Assembly: GCF_004799445.1 (NCBI RefSeq)
Contig: NZ_SSNA01000124.1
Coordinates: 1 to 38,034, forward strand
Direction of reading: 5' to 3'
Length of the DNA stretch: 38,034 bases
DNA from: Bradyrhizobium sp.
GTDB taxonomy: Bacteria > Pseudomonadota > Alphaproteobacteria > Rhizobiales > Xanthobacteraceae
This document shows, piece by piece, positions 14,769-22,452 of this stretch (the first letter of the stretch is position 1; each line of letters starts with the position of its first letter). The notes beneath the pieces were generated by a model. The model had not been told where the DNA came from. It searched no databases and saw only the letters and a list, made by a program, of their open reading frames with translations. The translations under genes were made by a program, and so were the position numbers.

Positions 14769-16100
14769 ATGCAGGCCAACGACATCTCCTTCGAGACGGC
14801 GCTCGGCGAGCGGGTCGATCAGATGCTGGACGCCTGCACGCGGTGCGGCAAATGCGTCGAGGCCTGCCCGAGCGTGAAACCCGCCGGCATCGCCGATGCG
14901 CGCCCCGAAGCCATCATCGGCGGCATTCTCGAGATCGTGCGCGGCGGCGACGGCCCGCAAGCCTCGCGCATATGGGCGCAGTCCTGCATGCTCAGCGGCG
15001 AATGCATCAAGGCGTGCGACGAGGCCGTCAATCCACGCTTCCTGCTGGCGATGGCGCGCGTCGCCATGGCCAAAGCCGCGCACGAATTGCCGGAGCGGCG
15101 GCGCCAGGGCGTCGAAAAATACCGCGACCTCGGCCGCGATGTGACCGTGTTGTCGCGGCTGCAGCTCGATGGCGAGGTGCTGGCGCGGCTCGGCCAGAGA
15201 TCGGCGTCGGTGGCAACGCCGACTGATGCGGCGGACTTTGTGTTTTACACGGGCTGCAACGTGCTGAAGACGCCGCATATCGCGCTCTTGGCGCTCGATA
15301 TCATGGATGCGCTCGGCATCAGCTATCAGGTGATGGGCGGTCCCAGCCATTGCTGCGGGGTGATGCAGCTGCGCCCGGGCGACGTCGAGATGTCCGGCCG
15401 GATGGGCGCGAGCAGCATCGAAAAACTGTCGCACGCCAAATCCGGTCAGGTGATCTCGTGGTGCCCGAGCTGCTATGTCCAGTTCACGGAAACCACACTG
15501 CCGACGATCGAGCGCCAGCGCGGCGCGCGGCCGTTCGAGATGACGCCGTTCATGCGCTTCCTTGAGGGCCGGCTCGACCAGCTGACGGCGCATCTGCGCC
15601 GACCCGTCGAAATGCGGGTCGCGCTGCACCGCCATCCCGGCGTCGCCGGCGTCATGGAGGCCGCCGCCAAGATCCTGCAGGCCATCCCCGGCATCACGCT
15701 GGTCGACCTGAAACAGCCGGCGGTGGGCCTGCAGAGCGTCAGTGTCGGCGTCCTTCCGGCGTTCAAGCGCGAGCTGCAGCTCAACGAGTTAAACGCTGGC
15801 CGCGACGCCGGTATCGATGCGCTGGTGACGGTCTATCATTCCGAACATCGCGAGCTGTGCGCGCATGAGCGCGACTGGCCGTTCCGGATCGTCAACCTGC
15901 TGGAACTGGTCGGCGCCAGCATGGGGCTGCAACGCCAGGATCGCTACAAGGAGCTCAAGATCATGCAGGATGCCGACCAGATCATCGCCGAATGCGGTGA
16001 CCTGATCGCGCAGCACGCGCTCGACCCGAGCAAGGCGCGCGAGATCGTCGTCAAGGCGATGCTCGGCGACCAGCCGCTTGCGCTGAAGGCAGGCGTGTAA
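14769..16100 (+). CDS. Heterodisulfide reductase-like Fe-S protein (HdrC/HdrB-type fusion)
   Basis: 443 residues. The N-terminus has a complete [4Fe-4S] motif: C23-x2-C26-x2-C29-x3-C33 (CTRCGKCVEAC). The second motif is C73-x5-C79-x3-C83, lacking the second Cys (Ser76), so it could hold only a three-Cys cluster. One CCG domain follows: FYTGCN, GGPSHCCG and WCPSCY (about 159-240). A second half resembles the fold but has His where Cys is expected (LHRHPG). An electron-transfer role at the membrane or with an oxidase partner is inferred; no hdrA or dehydrogenase partner is adjacent. GGAGAG precedes the ATG. Confidence 0.85.
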   Translation: MQANDISFETALGERVDQMLDACTRCGKCVEACPSVKPAGIADARPEAIIGGILEIVRGGDGPQASRIWAQSCMLSGECIKACDEAVNPRFLLAMARVAMAKAAHELPERRRQGVEKYRDLGRDVTVLSRLQLDGEVLARLGQRSASVATPTDAADFVFYTGCNVLKTPHIALLALDIMDALGISYQVMGGPSHCCGVMQLRPGDVEMSGRMGASSIEKLSHAKSGQVISWCPSCYVQFTETTLPTIERQRGARPFEMTPFMRFLEGRLDQLTAHLRRPVEMRVALHRHPGVAGVMEAAAKILQAIPGITLVDLKQPAVGLQSVSVGVLPAFKRELQLNELNAGRDAGIDALVTVYHSEHRELCAHERDWPFRIVNLLELVGASMGLQRQDRYKELKIMQDADQIIAECGDLIAQHALDPSKAREIVVKAMLGDQPLALKAGV

Positions 16101-16129
16101 CCGGCTTTGAGCAGCTGCCGAATGGCCCG

Positions 16130-16453
16130 TTACGGATTCGTTTTCTTGGGTGAGCTCGGCGGGCTTTGTATAGAGGTCAATCTAGCGGCGGTGCCGCTCA
16201 GCTTAAGCATATCGATTTTGATGCCGTTATAATCGTCGACATATTTTTTGGTCAATTCATTGACGGAATTGCGAAAAACTGCATCCGTCTTGAACCTCTC
16301 TTGGACCTGCTTCGCATCTTGCCCTTCAGACAGCTTCGCCGACTGATAACCAAACTCATTCGTGATCGTTGTCATGTTCCCCAGTATATCGACCAGTTTG
16401 TCGACGTTGTCGGGCACATGGAAGGAAACCAGTGCTGACGTCATGCCGGTCAC
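16130..16453 (-). CDS. 3' part of a probably broken gene, function unknown
   Basis: 107 residues from a GTG at 16451-16453 (an ATG lies nine bases on). It has an N-terminal hydrophobic segment (GMTSALVSFHV) then a helical, charged region (KLSEGQDAKQVQERFKTDA, NSVNELTKKYVDDYNG). The reading frame extends upstream of the start and reaches the TGA at 16487-16489 that ends the neighbouring lipoprotein gene in the same frame. Read through that stop, the two would make one protein with two TM helices joined by a short loop. Base composition is AT-richer than the neighbours, so it may be transferred DNA. Confidence 0.5.
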   Translation of the reverse strand: MTGMTSALVSFHVPDNVDKLVDILGNMTTITNEFGYQSAKLSEGQDAKQVQERFKTDAVFRNSVNELTKKYVDDYNGIKIDMLKLSGTAARLTSIQSPPSSPKKTNP

Positions 16454-16486
16454 CAGAGCCGTTGCTATCAGGCCAATCGGCCTCGT

Positions 16487-16777
16487 TCAAACCTTATTCT
16501 CATCTCCCTGCAGAGCGATCATGATGGTCGCCACAATACCCGCGACAACAATCAATGCCTGTCCGATGAGGTTAACGTTTGACCAATATGAGATGTTCTC
16601 ACGCACGATTGTGATGCCAGCGGTCGCCTGGCGCACAAAGCAGTCAAAGTCTGCATCTGCGCAAGCGATCGGCGGGACATCCTTAGCGCAGCCCGTTAGC
16701 GTCGAGATGCCGACTGCCAAAATAGCCACGCGACCGAAAACGGTCGAGCTTGAGTACCGCCTCTCTGAATTGGACAT
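16487..16777 (-). CDS. Small lipoprotein with a TM helix; 5' part of a probably broken gene
   Basis: 96 residues. The ATG (16775-16777) is preceded by GGGGGAA. The signal FGRVAILAVGISTLTGC carries a lipobox (L-T-G-C). A short region with two Cys (ACADADFDCFV) follows, then a TM helix (NLIGQALIVVAGIVATIMIAL) close to the C-terminus, and the protein stops at QGDENKV. A lipoprotein ending just after a TM helix is unusual. The next coding block starts in the same frame right after the TGA and begins with another hydrophobic segment. AT-rich compared with the window. No family recognised. Confidence 0.55.
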   Translation of the reverse strand: MSNSERRYSSSTVFGRVAILAVGISTLTGCAKDVPPIACADADFDCFVRQATAGITIVRENISYWSNVNLIGQALIVVAGIVATIMIALQGDENKV

Positions 16778-16898
16778 CGGTTCCCCCAACAACAATTCGG
16801 GCTGTCCCCGCACACCGAAAAGAAGCAAATAAACGTAAATCCTATCTCTGATTGTAAAAGAAGCAATAGTCTTTTGCCGGCCGTTCGCGGCCGCCCCC

Positions 16899-16940
16899 TC
16901 ATTGCGGCTTGTCGATATTCCAGAAAATCGGCGTCGCCGG
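16899..16940 (-). pseudogene. 3'-end remnant of a paralogous peptide-binding protein gene
   Basis: On the minus strand this encodes PATPIFWNIDKPQ and a TGA. The intact binding-protein gene at 19195-20799 ends PATPIFWNIDKSE. The eleven shared residues differ in DNA only at third codon positions (Ala, Thr and Ile codons). Further 5' (above 16940) the similarity stops within a few residues. It is therefore a fragment of a diverged paralogue and not a copy made recently. Confidence 0.6.
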
Positions 16941-17001
16941 GGGGGCTCGGCCACTCCTCCCCGCGCTTACCTCTGCGCTCTCTCTGCCGCCTTACGGACC
17001 G

Positions 17002-18999
17002 CTACGAGTGCGTCGGCCAGTGCCGCTCGCGGAACCAGACGCGGTACTCCGACGACATCTTGGCGCGCTGCGCCTGCGGCGCACGCCGCTTGCATGTCGA
17101 TGCTTCCTCGCTGCCGTCGGGCGCGGCCCAGCGCAATTCGGCGCAGTCGTTCGGATTGTAGGCCATCTCGAAATCCGGCGTGCGGTCGATGACGTCCTTC
17201 AGCGACAGCGTCCACTGCGAGCCATCGCTGCGGGTATAGGATATCTTGCGCGAGGCAAGCTCGGAGGCGAGCACGCCGCGCAGCTCGTTCTTCACGTCCT
17301 CGACGCTCCTGCCGTTCGGCATCGCGTAACGCGCCGCGCGACGCGCGACGCGATCGGGAAATCCCCGCACCACGTCGATCGCGATCAACAGGCGGAAATC
17401 GCGCGCCGGGGTCGAATAATCCTCCCAGGGGCCTGACGTCTCGAAGATCGAGGCGCCATTCGGCATCGCCACTTCGCCGGGTTGCTTCTGCTGATATTTT
17501 CGTCCGTTCTCGACCGAGGTGACGCGGGTCTTGACCTGCTCGTCGAGGCTCGCGATGGCGTCGGTCATCGCCTTCACGGGATCGAGCGGCTCGGGCGACA
17601 TCACGTCATCCATGCGATCGTAGAAATCCTCGGCGCTCATCTGCGACTGATCCAGCGAAAAATCGCTGTAACCCGGATTTTTGGCGATTTCGGCGTTGGC
17701 GAGCCGCCGCAATGCGCCGTTCTTGTCGCGCACGATCGGCCGGAAGCGCTTGAAGCCTGGGCTGCCGAGCGTCGGATCGTGCACGAACAGGAAATTGCCG
17801 CGCCAGAATCGCTTTCGCGTGATCGATCCATCGGGCTCGGCGTCGACGGCGAGGAAGACGCCGGGCATGCCATTCAATTCCGGCACGCGATGCACCAGCA
17901 TCAGCACGTGGCCGTAGGGGTCGGCGTAAACCGTGCCCGGGCGCAGCGACTGTTGGGTCAGCGCGACGGTGTAGAAATCGGTGTTGTCGTCGGCTCCCAC
18001 CACGCGCACGGCGCCGGTATGCACGACGTCGCCGACGTCGCGCAGATATTCTGCGAATGTCGTCGGGCGCTTCGGCTTTGGCTTCGGCGCCGGCGCAGCG
18101 GCGGGCGGCGGCACCGGCGCATCGGCCGTCTGCTGCCGGGAAAACAGGTCCAGAAGCGTCGGCGTCGGCGTTGGCGCAGCCGGCGCGGCGGCAGCCGGGG
18201 TTGCCGATGCGGCTTCCTGTTCGGGCGGCGGCGGCGGACGGGTGACCTCCGGATGCTCCATGTCGAACCACTGGTAGCACCTGGGCGGCGAGCCGCCGGT
18301 GCCGCGCGAGCAATTCGAATAGCCGAACGGCAGCCCCATCTTGTAGGCGAAATAGGCCCGCAGGAAGTAGGCGAAGTCGGCACAGTCGGGACGAAGGCCC
18401 GACTTCGGATCGTCCTCACCACGGCCCAGATAATTGAACAGGAAGTTGCGCGATCGATCGCGCAAGACTTCATGCCACGCCTTCCAGGACAGGCTCTGGT
18501 CGGCCGGCGCGTCGAACAGCTTCTCGATCCAGGCCGAATAAAGCGACTCCGTCGTCGCGTTCCAGCTGCTGCGCACCTGCCAGAAGGCGCCCGATGGCGT
18601 CGGCGGCGGCGCCGGCTTGCCGGCGCTCACGGTGATGTCGCGGGTGATCGAACTGCAATCCGCCGTGGCGTGGTCGAGCGCCAGCGTGGCGCGCCACGCG
18701 CCGGCGGCCGGCGCGGCGACCTCGGCGAACCACGAATATGGCCCGCCGCCATGCCGGTCCGGCGATTTCGCCGCAACGCTGCCATCGGGCGCGATCAGCG
18801 AGAGCGCGCCCTCGAGCGGCTTGTCGGTGACGACCATGACGCGCAGCGGCGCGCCCTTCCACGGCGCGATCGGCGAGGGCAGGACCGAAAGCTCGGCCGG
18901 GTCGGCGCAGACGCCTGACGCCGCTTCGGCGGGCGAGTCCACAATTGCGAAAAACAACAGGGCCGTCGCGGCAGCAGCAAACCGGCTTGCGAGAAGCAT
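17002..18999 (-). CDS. Exported protein with a Cys-His-Asp arrangement (cysteine-peptidase-like?), function unknown
   Basis: 665 residues from the ATG at 18997-18999, with GGAAGG upstream. A signal peptide (FAAAATALLFFAIVDSPAEA) ends about residue 26. Residues 35-125 look like an Ig-type beta domain (PLRVMVVTDKPLEGALSLI). Cys206 lies in RPDCADFAYFLRAYFAYK, the helix start typical of NlpC/P60- and transglutaminase-like folds; His364 (DPYGHVLML) and Asp386 (FLAVDAEPD) follow in the right order. A Pro/Ala-rich linker (about 252-310) separates Cys from His, unusual for such folds. The C-terminal 250 residues are unrecognised. Periplasmic location is inferred from the signal. It lies downstream of the binding-protein gene on the same strand. 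Confidence 0.7.
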   Translation of the reverse strand: MLLASRFAAAATALLFFAIVDSPAEAASGVCADPAELSVLPSPIAPWKGAPLRVMVVTDKPLEGALSLIAPDGSVAAKSPDRHGGGPYSWFAEVAAPAAGAWRATLALDHATADCSSITRDITVSAGKPAPPPTPSGAFWQVRSSWNATTESLYSAWIEKLFDAPADQSLSWKAWHEVLRDRSRNFLFNYLGRGEDDPKSGLRPDCADFAYFLRAYFAYKMGLPFGYSNCSRGTGGSPPRCYQWFDMEHPEVTRPPPPPEQEAASATPAAAAPAAPTPTPTLLDLFSRQQTADAPVPPPAAAPAPKPKPKRPTTFAEYLRDVGDVVHTGAVRVVGADDNTDFYTVALTQQSLRPGTVYADPYGHVLMLVHRVPELNGMPGVFLAVDAEPDGSITRKRFWRGNFLFVHDPTLGSPGFKRFRPIVRDKNGALRRLANAEIAKNPGYSDFSLDQSQMSAEDFYDRMDDVMSPEPLDPVKAMTDAIASLDEQVKTRVTSVENGRKYQQKQPGEVAMPNGASIFETSGPWEDYSTPARDFRLLIAIDVVRGFPDRVARRAARYAMPNGRSVEDVKNELRGVLASELASRKISYTRSDGSQWTLSLKDVIDRTPDFEMAYNPNDCAELRWAAPDGSEEASTCKRRAPQAQRAKMSSEYRVWFRERHWPTHS

Positions 19000-19194
19000 C
19001 TTGGCAACCTTCCAGAAGGGAACCGGACTAGGGCCCTGCCAGCGGGGCCGGCCTGGAGGATAGCTGAATTGGCCTGCATCAGTCAGCAAATATGAAGGCG
19101 ATTTTGCGACCCGCCGGTCGCTCGTCGAGGCGCCGCCGTCTCTCACGCTTCAACCAAGGGAACAGGTTGCAGCGCGACACCCCGCCGCCCGTCC

Positions 19195-20799
19195 CTACTC
19201 CGACTTGTCGATATTCCAGAAGATCGGGGTGGCCGGACCGTCGAGCACGCCAGTCAGCGATTTGCGCCAGGCGCTCGGGATGACGTACTGGCCGAGCGGG
19301 ATATAGATCACCTGGTCGTAGTTTTCCTTCTGGATGTCGGCCGCGATCTTCTTCTGCTCCTCAGGCGAGGTCGAGCGCGCAAAGGCATCGCGCATCGCCT
19401 CGATCTTCGCGTCCTCCGCCCAGCCGAACCAGCCGCCATTCTTGCCCCTGCCGCCGACCGACACGTTGGCGACCGGGTTGACGACGTCAGCGCCGACCCA
19501 GTTGGTGAAGAATATGTTCCAGCCGCCCTCCTTCGGCGGCTTCTGGCTGGCGCGGCGGGTGACCACGGTCTGCCAGTCGGTGGCCTGCACATCGACCTTG
19601 AAGCCGGCATCGCGCAGCAACTGCGCCGCGACGATCGGCTGCGCCTTCAGCGTCACGACATCGCCGGGCGCCATCAGCACAACCGGCGTGCCGTCATAGC
19701 CGGATTCGGCCAGCAGTTTTTTCGCTTCCGCCATGCCGTTGCCCTTCACCAGCGATTCCGAACCGACGTCGGTCGCCAGCGGCGTGCCGCAGACGAATAC
19801 CGCGCCGCATACCTGGTAGTATTTAGGATTGCCGACCAGCGCGTCCAGCACATCCTTCTGGTTCATCGCCATGAAGGCGGCGCGGCGAACTTTCACGTTG
19901 TCGAACGGCGGATAAAGGAAGTTCATGCGGCCGAGGGTCTGGAATCCGAGCTTGTTGAGGGTTTCGACCTTCAGCTCCTTGTCGGCGGCGAGGATCGGAA
20001 TCACGTCGAACGACGGATTCTCGAAGAAATCGATGTCGCCGGATTGCAGCGCGTTCATCGCGGTCTGCGCATCCGCCATCGTGATCCATTCGACGCGGTC
20101 GACCCTCACCACCTTGCCGCCGGAGGTCCAGCTCGGCGGCTCCTTGCGCGGCACATAGTCGGTGTTCTTGACGTAGACCGCCTTCACGCCGGGCTGGAAT
20201 TCGGCCTGCACAAATTTGAAGGGTCCGGATCCGATCTGCTCCTTGATCTGCTGGCCGGGCGGCGTTTCCGCCAAACGCTTCGGCATCATGAACGGCACCA
20301 ACGACGACGGCTTGCCGATCGATTCCAGCACCAGGCCGTACGACTCTTTCAGTTTCAGGGTGATGGTTTTGGCGTCGGTGGCCTCGATGCTGGCGGTGAA
20401 ATCCATCAGCTTCTGACCCATCCCGTCGTTGCGGCCCCAGCGCTTCAGCGAGGCCACGCAATCCTCCGCCGTCACCGGCGCGCCGTCATGCCACTTCAGG
20501 CCGTCGCGCAGCGTAAAGGTGTAGGTGAGCTTGTCGTCGGAGACCTTCCAGTCGGCCATCTGCGGCTGGATCTTGAAACTGGCGTCTTCTGCCAACAGCG
20601 TGTCATAGACCATGTAGCCATGGTCACGCGTAATGTAGGCGGTGGTGAAACCGGGATCGATCACCCGCAGATCGGAATGCATCACGGCGGTGATCGTCTT
20701 GGCGTCGGCCGGCGAGGCTGCTGCCAGCGCCACTGAAAGGGCCGCCAGGGCGATACCCGACGCCATCGCCGGACGCTGCCAACGCAAGATCTGGAACAT
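19195..20799 (-). CDS. Oligopeptide/dipeptide ABC transporter substrate-binding protein
   Basis: 534 residues from the ATG at 20797-20799, with AGGAG eight bases upstream. A signal peptide (SGIALAALSVALAAASPADA) leads. The body is family 5 extracellular binding protein (DppA/OppA-like): YDTLLAEDASFKIQPQMA, LRDGLKWHDGAPVTAEDCV, and IGSGPFKF are its marker segments. Two Cys (VCGAVFVCG) may form a disulfide. It is divergent from the M20 peptidase, permease and ATPase genes that start at 21068, so its transcript is separate although its partners are the permeases at 22453-24294. By family it binds peptides or peptide-like compounds in the periplasm; the exact ligand is unknown. Confidence 0.92.
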   Translation of the reverse strand: MFQILRWQRPAMASGIALAALSVALAAASPADAKTITAVMHSDLRVIDPGFTTAYITRDHGYMVYDTLLAEDASFKIQPQMADWKVSDDKLTYTFTLRDGLKWHDGAPVTAEDCVASLKRWGRNDGMGQKLMDFTASIEATDAKTITLKLKESYGLVLESIGKPSSLVPFMMPKRLAETPPGQQIKEQIGSGPFKFVQAEFQPGVKAVYVKNTDYVPRKEPPSWTSGGKVVRVDRVEWITMADAQTAMNALQSGDIDFFENPSFDVIPILAADKELKVETLNKLGFQTLGRMNFLYPPFDNVKVRRAAFMAMNQKDVLDALVGNPKYYQVCGAVFVCGTPLATDVGSESLVKGNGMAEAKKLLAESGYDGTPVVLMAPGDVVTLKAQPIVAAQLLRDAGFKVDVQATDWQTVVTRRASQKPPKEGGWNIFFTNWVGADVVNPVANVSVGGRGKNGGWFGWAEDAKIEAMRDAFARSTSPEEQKKIAADIQKENYDQVIYIPLGQYVIPSAWRKSLTGVLDGPATPIFWNIDKSE

Positions 20800-20939
20800 T
20801 CGCTTGTCTCCTGACGTGAAAGCGGTCAAAGGCCGGTCATTCGTTGTGCATGCGGCGCGTTATTTGGGCGCACTAACACGCTGTAACTCCTGAATATTTG
20901 AGACTTGCACCGGGCGCCTTGCGCGTCAATCCGGTTGTC

Positions 20940-20957
20940 GGGGCGCGAACGCGCCCC
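20940..20957. promoter_or_regulatory. Perfect inverted repeat in the divergent promoter region
   Basis: GGGGCGCGAACGCGCCCC: two 8-base arms with a 2-base centre. It lies between the divergent binding-protein gene and the M20 peptidase gene, 110 bases from the M20 start. It could be an operator for both transcripts or an RNA hairpin with a four-base loop. No T-run follows, so a terminator is unlikely. Confidence 0.35.
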
Positions 20958-21067
20958 GCCGCTTTTCGGATGTTTCACTTTACAAATTCCTCGCCGGTCA
21001 TTCTCGTAAGCCATCGACGCTTCAAACGCCTCGCCAATGACATCCCTTCAAATTCGAGAGCATCCCG

Positions 21068-22198
21068 ATGAACCCCGCCAACCTTCCCTTTGATTCCGAA
21101 GTGATGCTGGCAGGCTTGCGCGGCTGGGTCGAATGCGAAAGCCCGACCTGGGATGCCGGCGCGGTGGAGCGCATGCTTGACCTCGCCGCCCGCGAGATGG
21201 CGATCATGGGCGCGTCGATCGAGCGCATCGCCGGGCGGCAGGGTTTCGGCGGGTGCATCCGTGCGCGGTTTCCACATCCCAAGCAGGGCGAGCCCGGCAT
21301 TCTGATCGCAGGCCATCTCGATACCGTTCATCCCGTCGGCACGCTGGAAAAACTGCAGTGGCGGCGCGACGGCAACAAATGCTTCGGCCCCGGAATTTTC
21401 GACATGAAGGGCGGCAACTACCTGGCGCTGGAAGCGATCCGGCAGCTGGCGCGGGCGTCGTTCACGACGCCGCTGCCGGTCACGGTGCTGTTCACGCCGG
21501 ACGAGGAAGTCGGCACGCCTTCGGCGCGCGATATCGTCGAAGCCGAAGCCGCGCGCAACAAATATGTGCTGGTGCCGGAACCGGGCCGGCCCAACAACGG
21601 CGTGGTCACCGGGCGATACGCGATCGCGCGGTTCAATCTGGAAGCCATCGGCAAGCCGAGCCATGCCGGCGCCACGCTATCCTCGGGCCGTTCGGCGATC
21701 CGCGAGATGGCGCGCCAGATCCTCGTCATCGACGGCATGACATCGGAAGACTGCACCTTCAGCGTCGGCATCGTGCATGGCGGCCAATGGGTCAACTGCG
21801 TCGCAACCACCTGCACTGGCGAAGCGTTGAGCATGGCCAAACGCCAGGCCGACCTTGATCGCGGCGTCGAGCGCATGCTGGCGCTGTCGGGCACCGCCAA
21901 CGATGTGACTTTCAACGTCACGCGCGGCGTGACGCGGCCGGTTTGGGAGCCCGACGCGGGCACCATGGCGCTGTATGAAAAGGCGCGCGGCGTCGCGAAG
22001 GCGATGGGCCTCGAGCTTCCGCATGGCAGCGTCGGCGGCGGCTCCGACGGCAATTTTACCGGCGCGATGGGAATCCCGACGCTTGACGGGCTCGGCGTTC
22101 GCGGCGCCGATGCCCATACGCTCAATGAACACATAGAGGTCGACAGCCTCGCCGAGCGCGGCCGCCTGATGGCCGGATTGCTGGCCACGCTGGAATAG
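21068..22198 (+). CDS. M20 family metallopeptidase (carboxypeptidase G2-like)
   Basis: 376 residues. The di-zinc ligands are visible in order: His83 (AGHLDTVHP), Asp112 (FDMKGG), Glu146/147 (PDEEVGTP), an Asp/Glu in VPEPGRP and a C-terminal His in AHTLNEH. The dimerisation domain lies about 180-290 (KPSHAGATLSSGRSAIREMA). Family members in this subgroup remove glutamate or another amino acid from N-acyl or folate-like amides. It is the first gene of the plus-strand run that continues with the ABC permeases, separated from them by an intergenic repeat. Cytosolic; no signal peptide is seen. Confidence 0.9.
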   Translation: MNPANLPFDSEVMLAGLRGWVECESPTWDAGAVERMLDLAAREMAIMGASIERIAGRQGFGGCIRARFPHPKQGEPGILIAGHLDTVHPVGTLEKLQWRRDGNKCFGPGIFDMKGGNYLALEAIRQLARASFTTPLPVTVLFTPDEEVGTPSARDIVEAEAARNKYVLVPEPGRPNNGVVTGRYAIARFNLEAIGKPSHAGATLSSGRSAIREMARQILVIDGMTSEDCTFSVGIVHGGQWVNCVATTCTGEALSMAKRQADLDRGVERMLALSGTANDVTFNVTRGVTRPVWEPDAGTMALYEKARGVAKAMGLELPHGSVGGGSDGNFTGAMGIPTLDGLGVRGADAHTLNEHIEVDSLAERGRLMAGLLATLE

Positions 22199-22314
22199 GC
22201 ACCGGAACCGCAAGATGCACCCTATGGCACAGGATTTGCTAAAACTTGCATGGGGCGGCGGAGTGCGAAAGTAAACGTCATGATGGATTTCTGCAGCGTT
22301 CCGCAAACTCTTTC

Positions 22315-22437
22315 CGTCGTCCCTGCGAAAGCAGCGACCGATAACCACAGCCTTCAATTGCTGCGCCAAAGTCGTCGAACAGCGTCTCCCAAACGTGGAG
22401 CCGCAGCGTATCGGTCCCTGCTTTCGCAGGAACGACG
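22315..22437. repeat. Palindromic intergenic repeat, CCTGCGAAAGCAG family
   Basis: The arms CCGTCGTCCCTGCGAAAGCAG (5') and CTGCTTTCGCAGGAACGACG (3') are near-perfect complements around an interior of about 80 bases. It sits between the M20 gene and the first permease gene, ending 15 bases before the permease ATG, inside the likely operon. Confidence 0.75.
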
Positions 22438-22452
22438 CAATGGGTGGGACTG

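Noticed and set aside
14514..15635. Open frame of over 370 codons on the minus strand
   Set aside because: It runs across the tRNA-Leu gene and antisense to the Fe-S protein, with a His/Arg/Ala-rich composition typical of shadow frames.
17482..18918. Open frame of about 478 codons on the plus strand, antisense to the exported protein gene
   Set aside because: Its Arg/Gly-rich composition and the lack of any domain point to a shadow; the minus-strand gene has a signal peptide and ribosome site.
16899..19236. Recent transposon insertion with a direct repeat, based on the two similar binding-protein ends
   Set aside because: The two copies differ at third codon positions only, which shows divergence under selection and not a fresh target-site duplication; no transposase is present.
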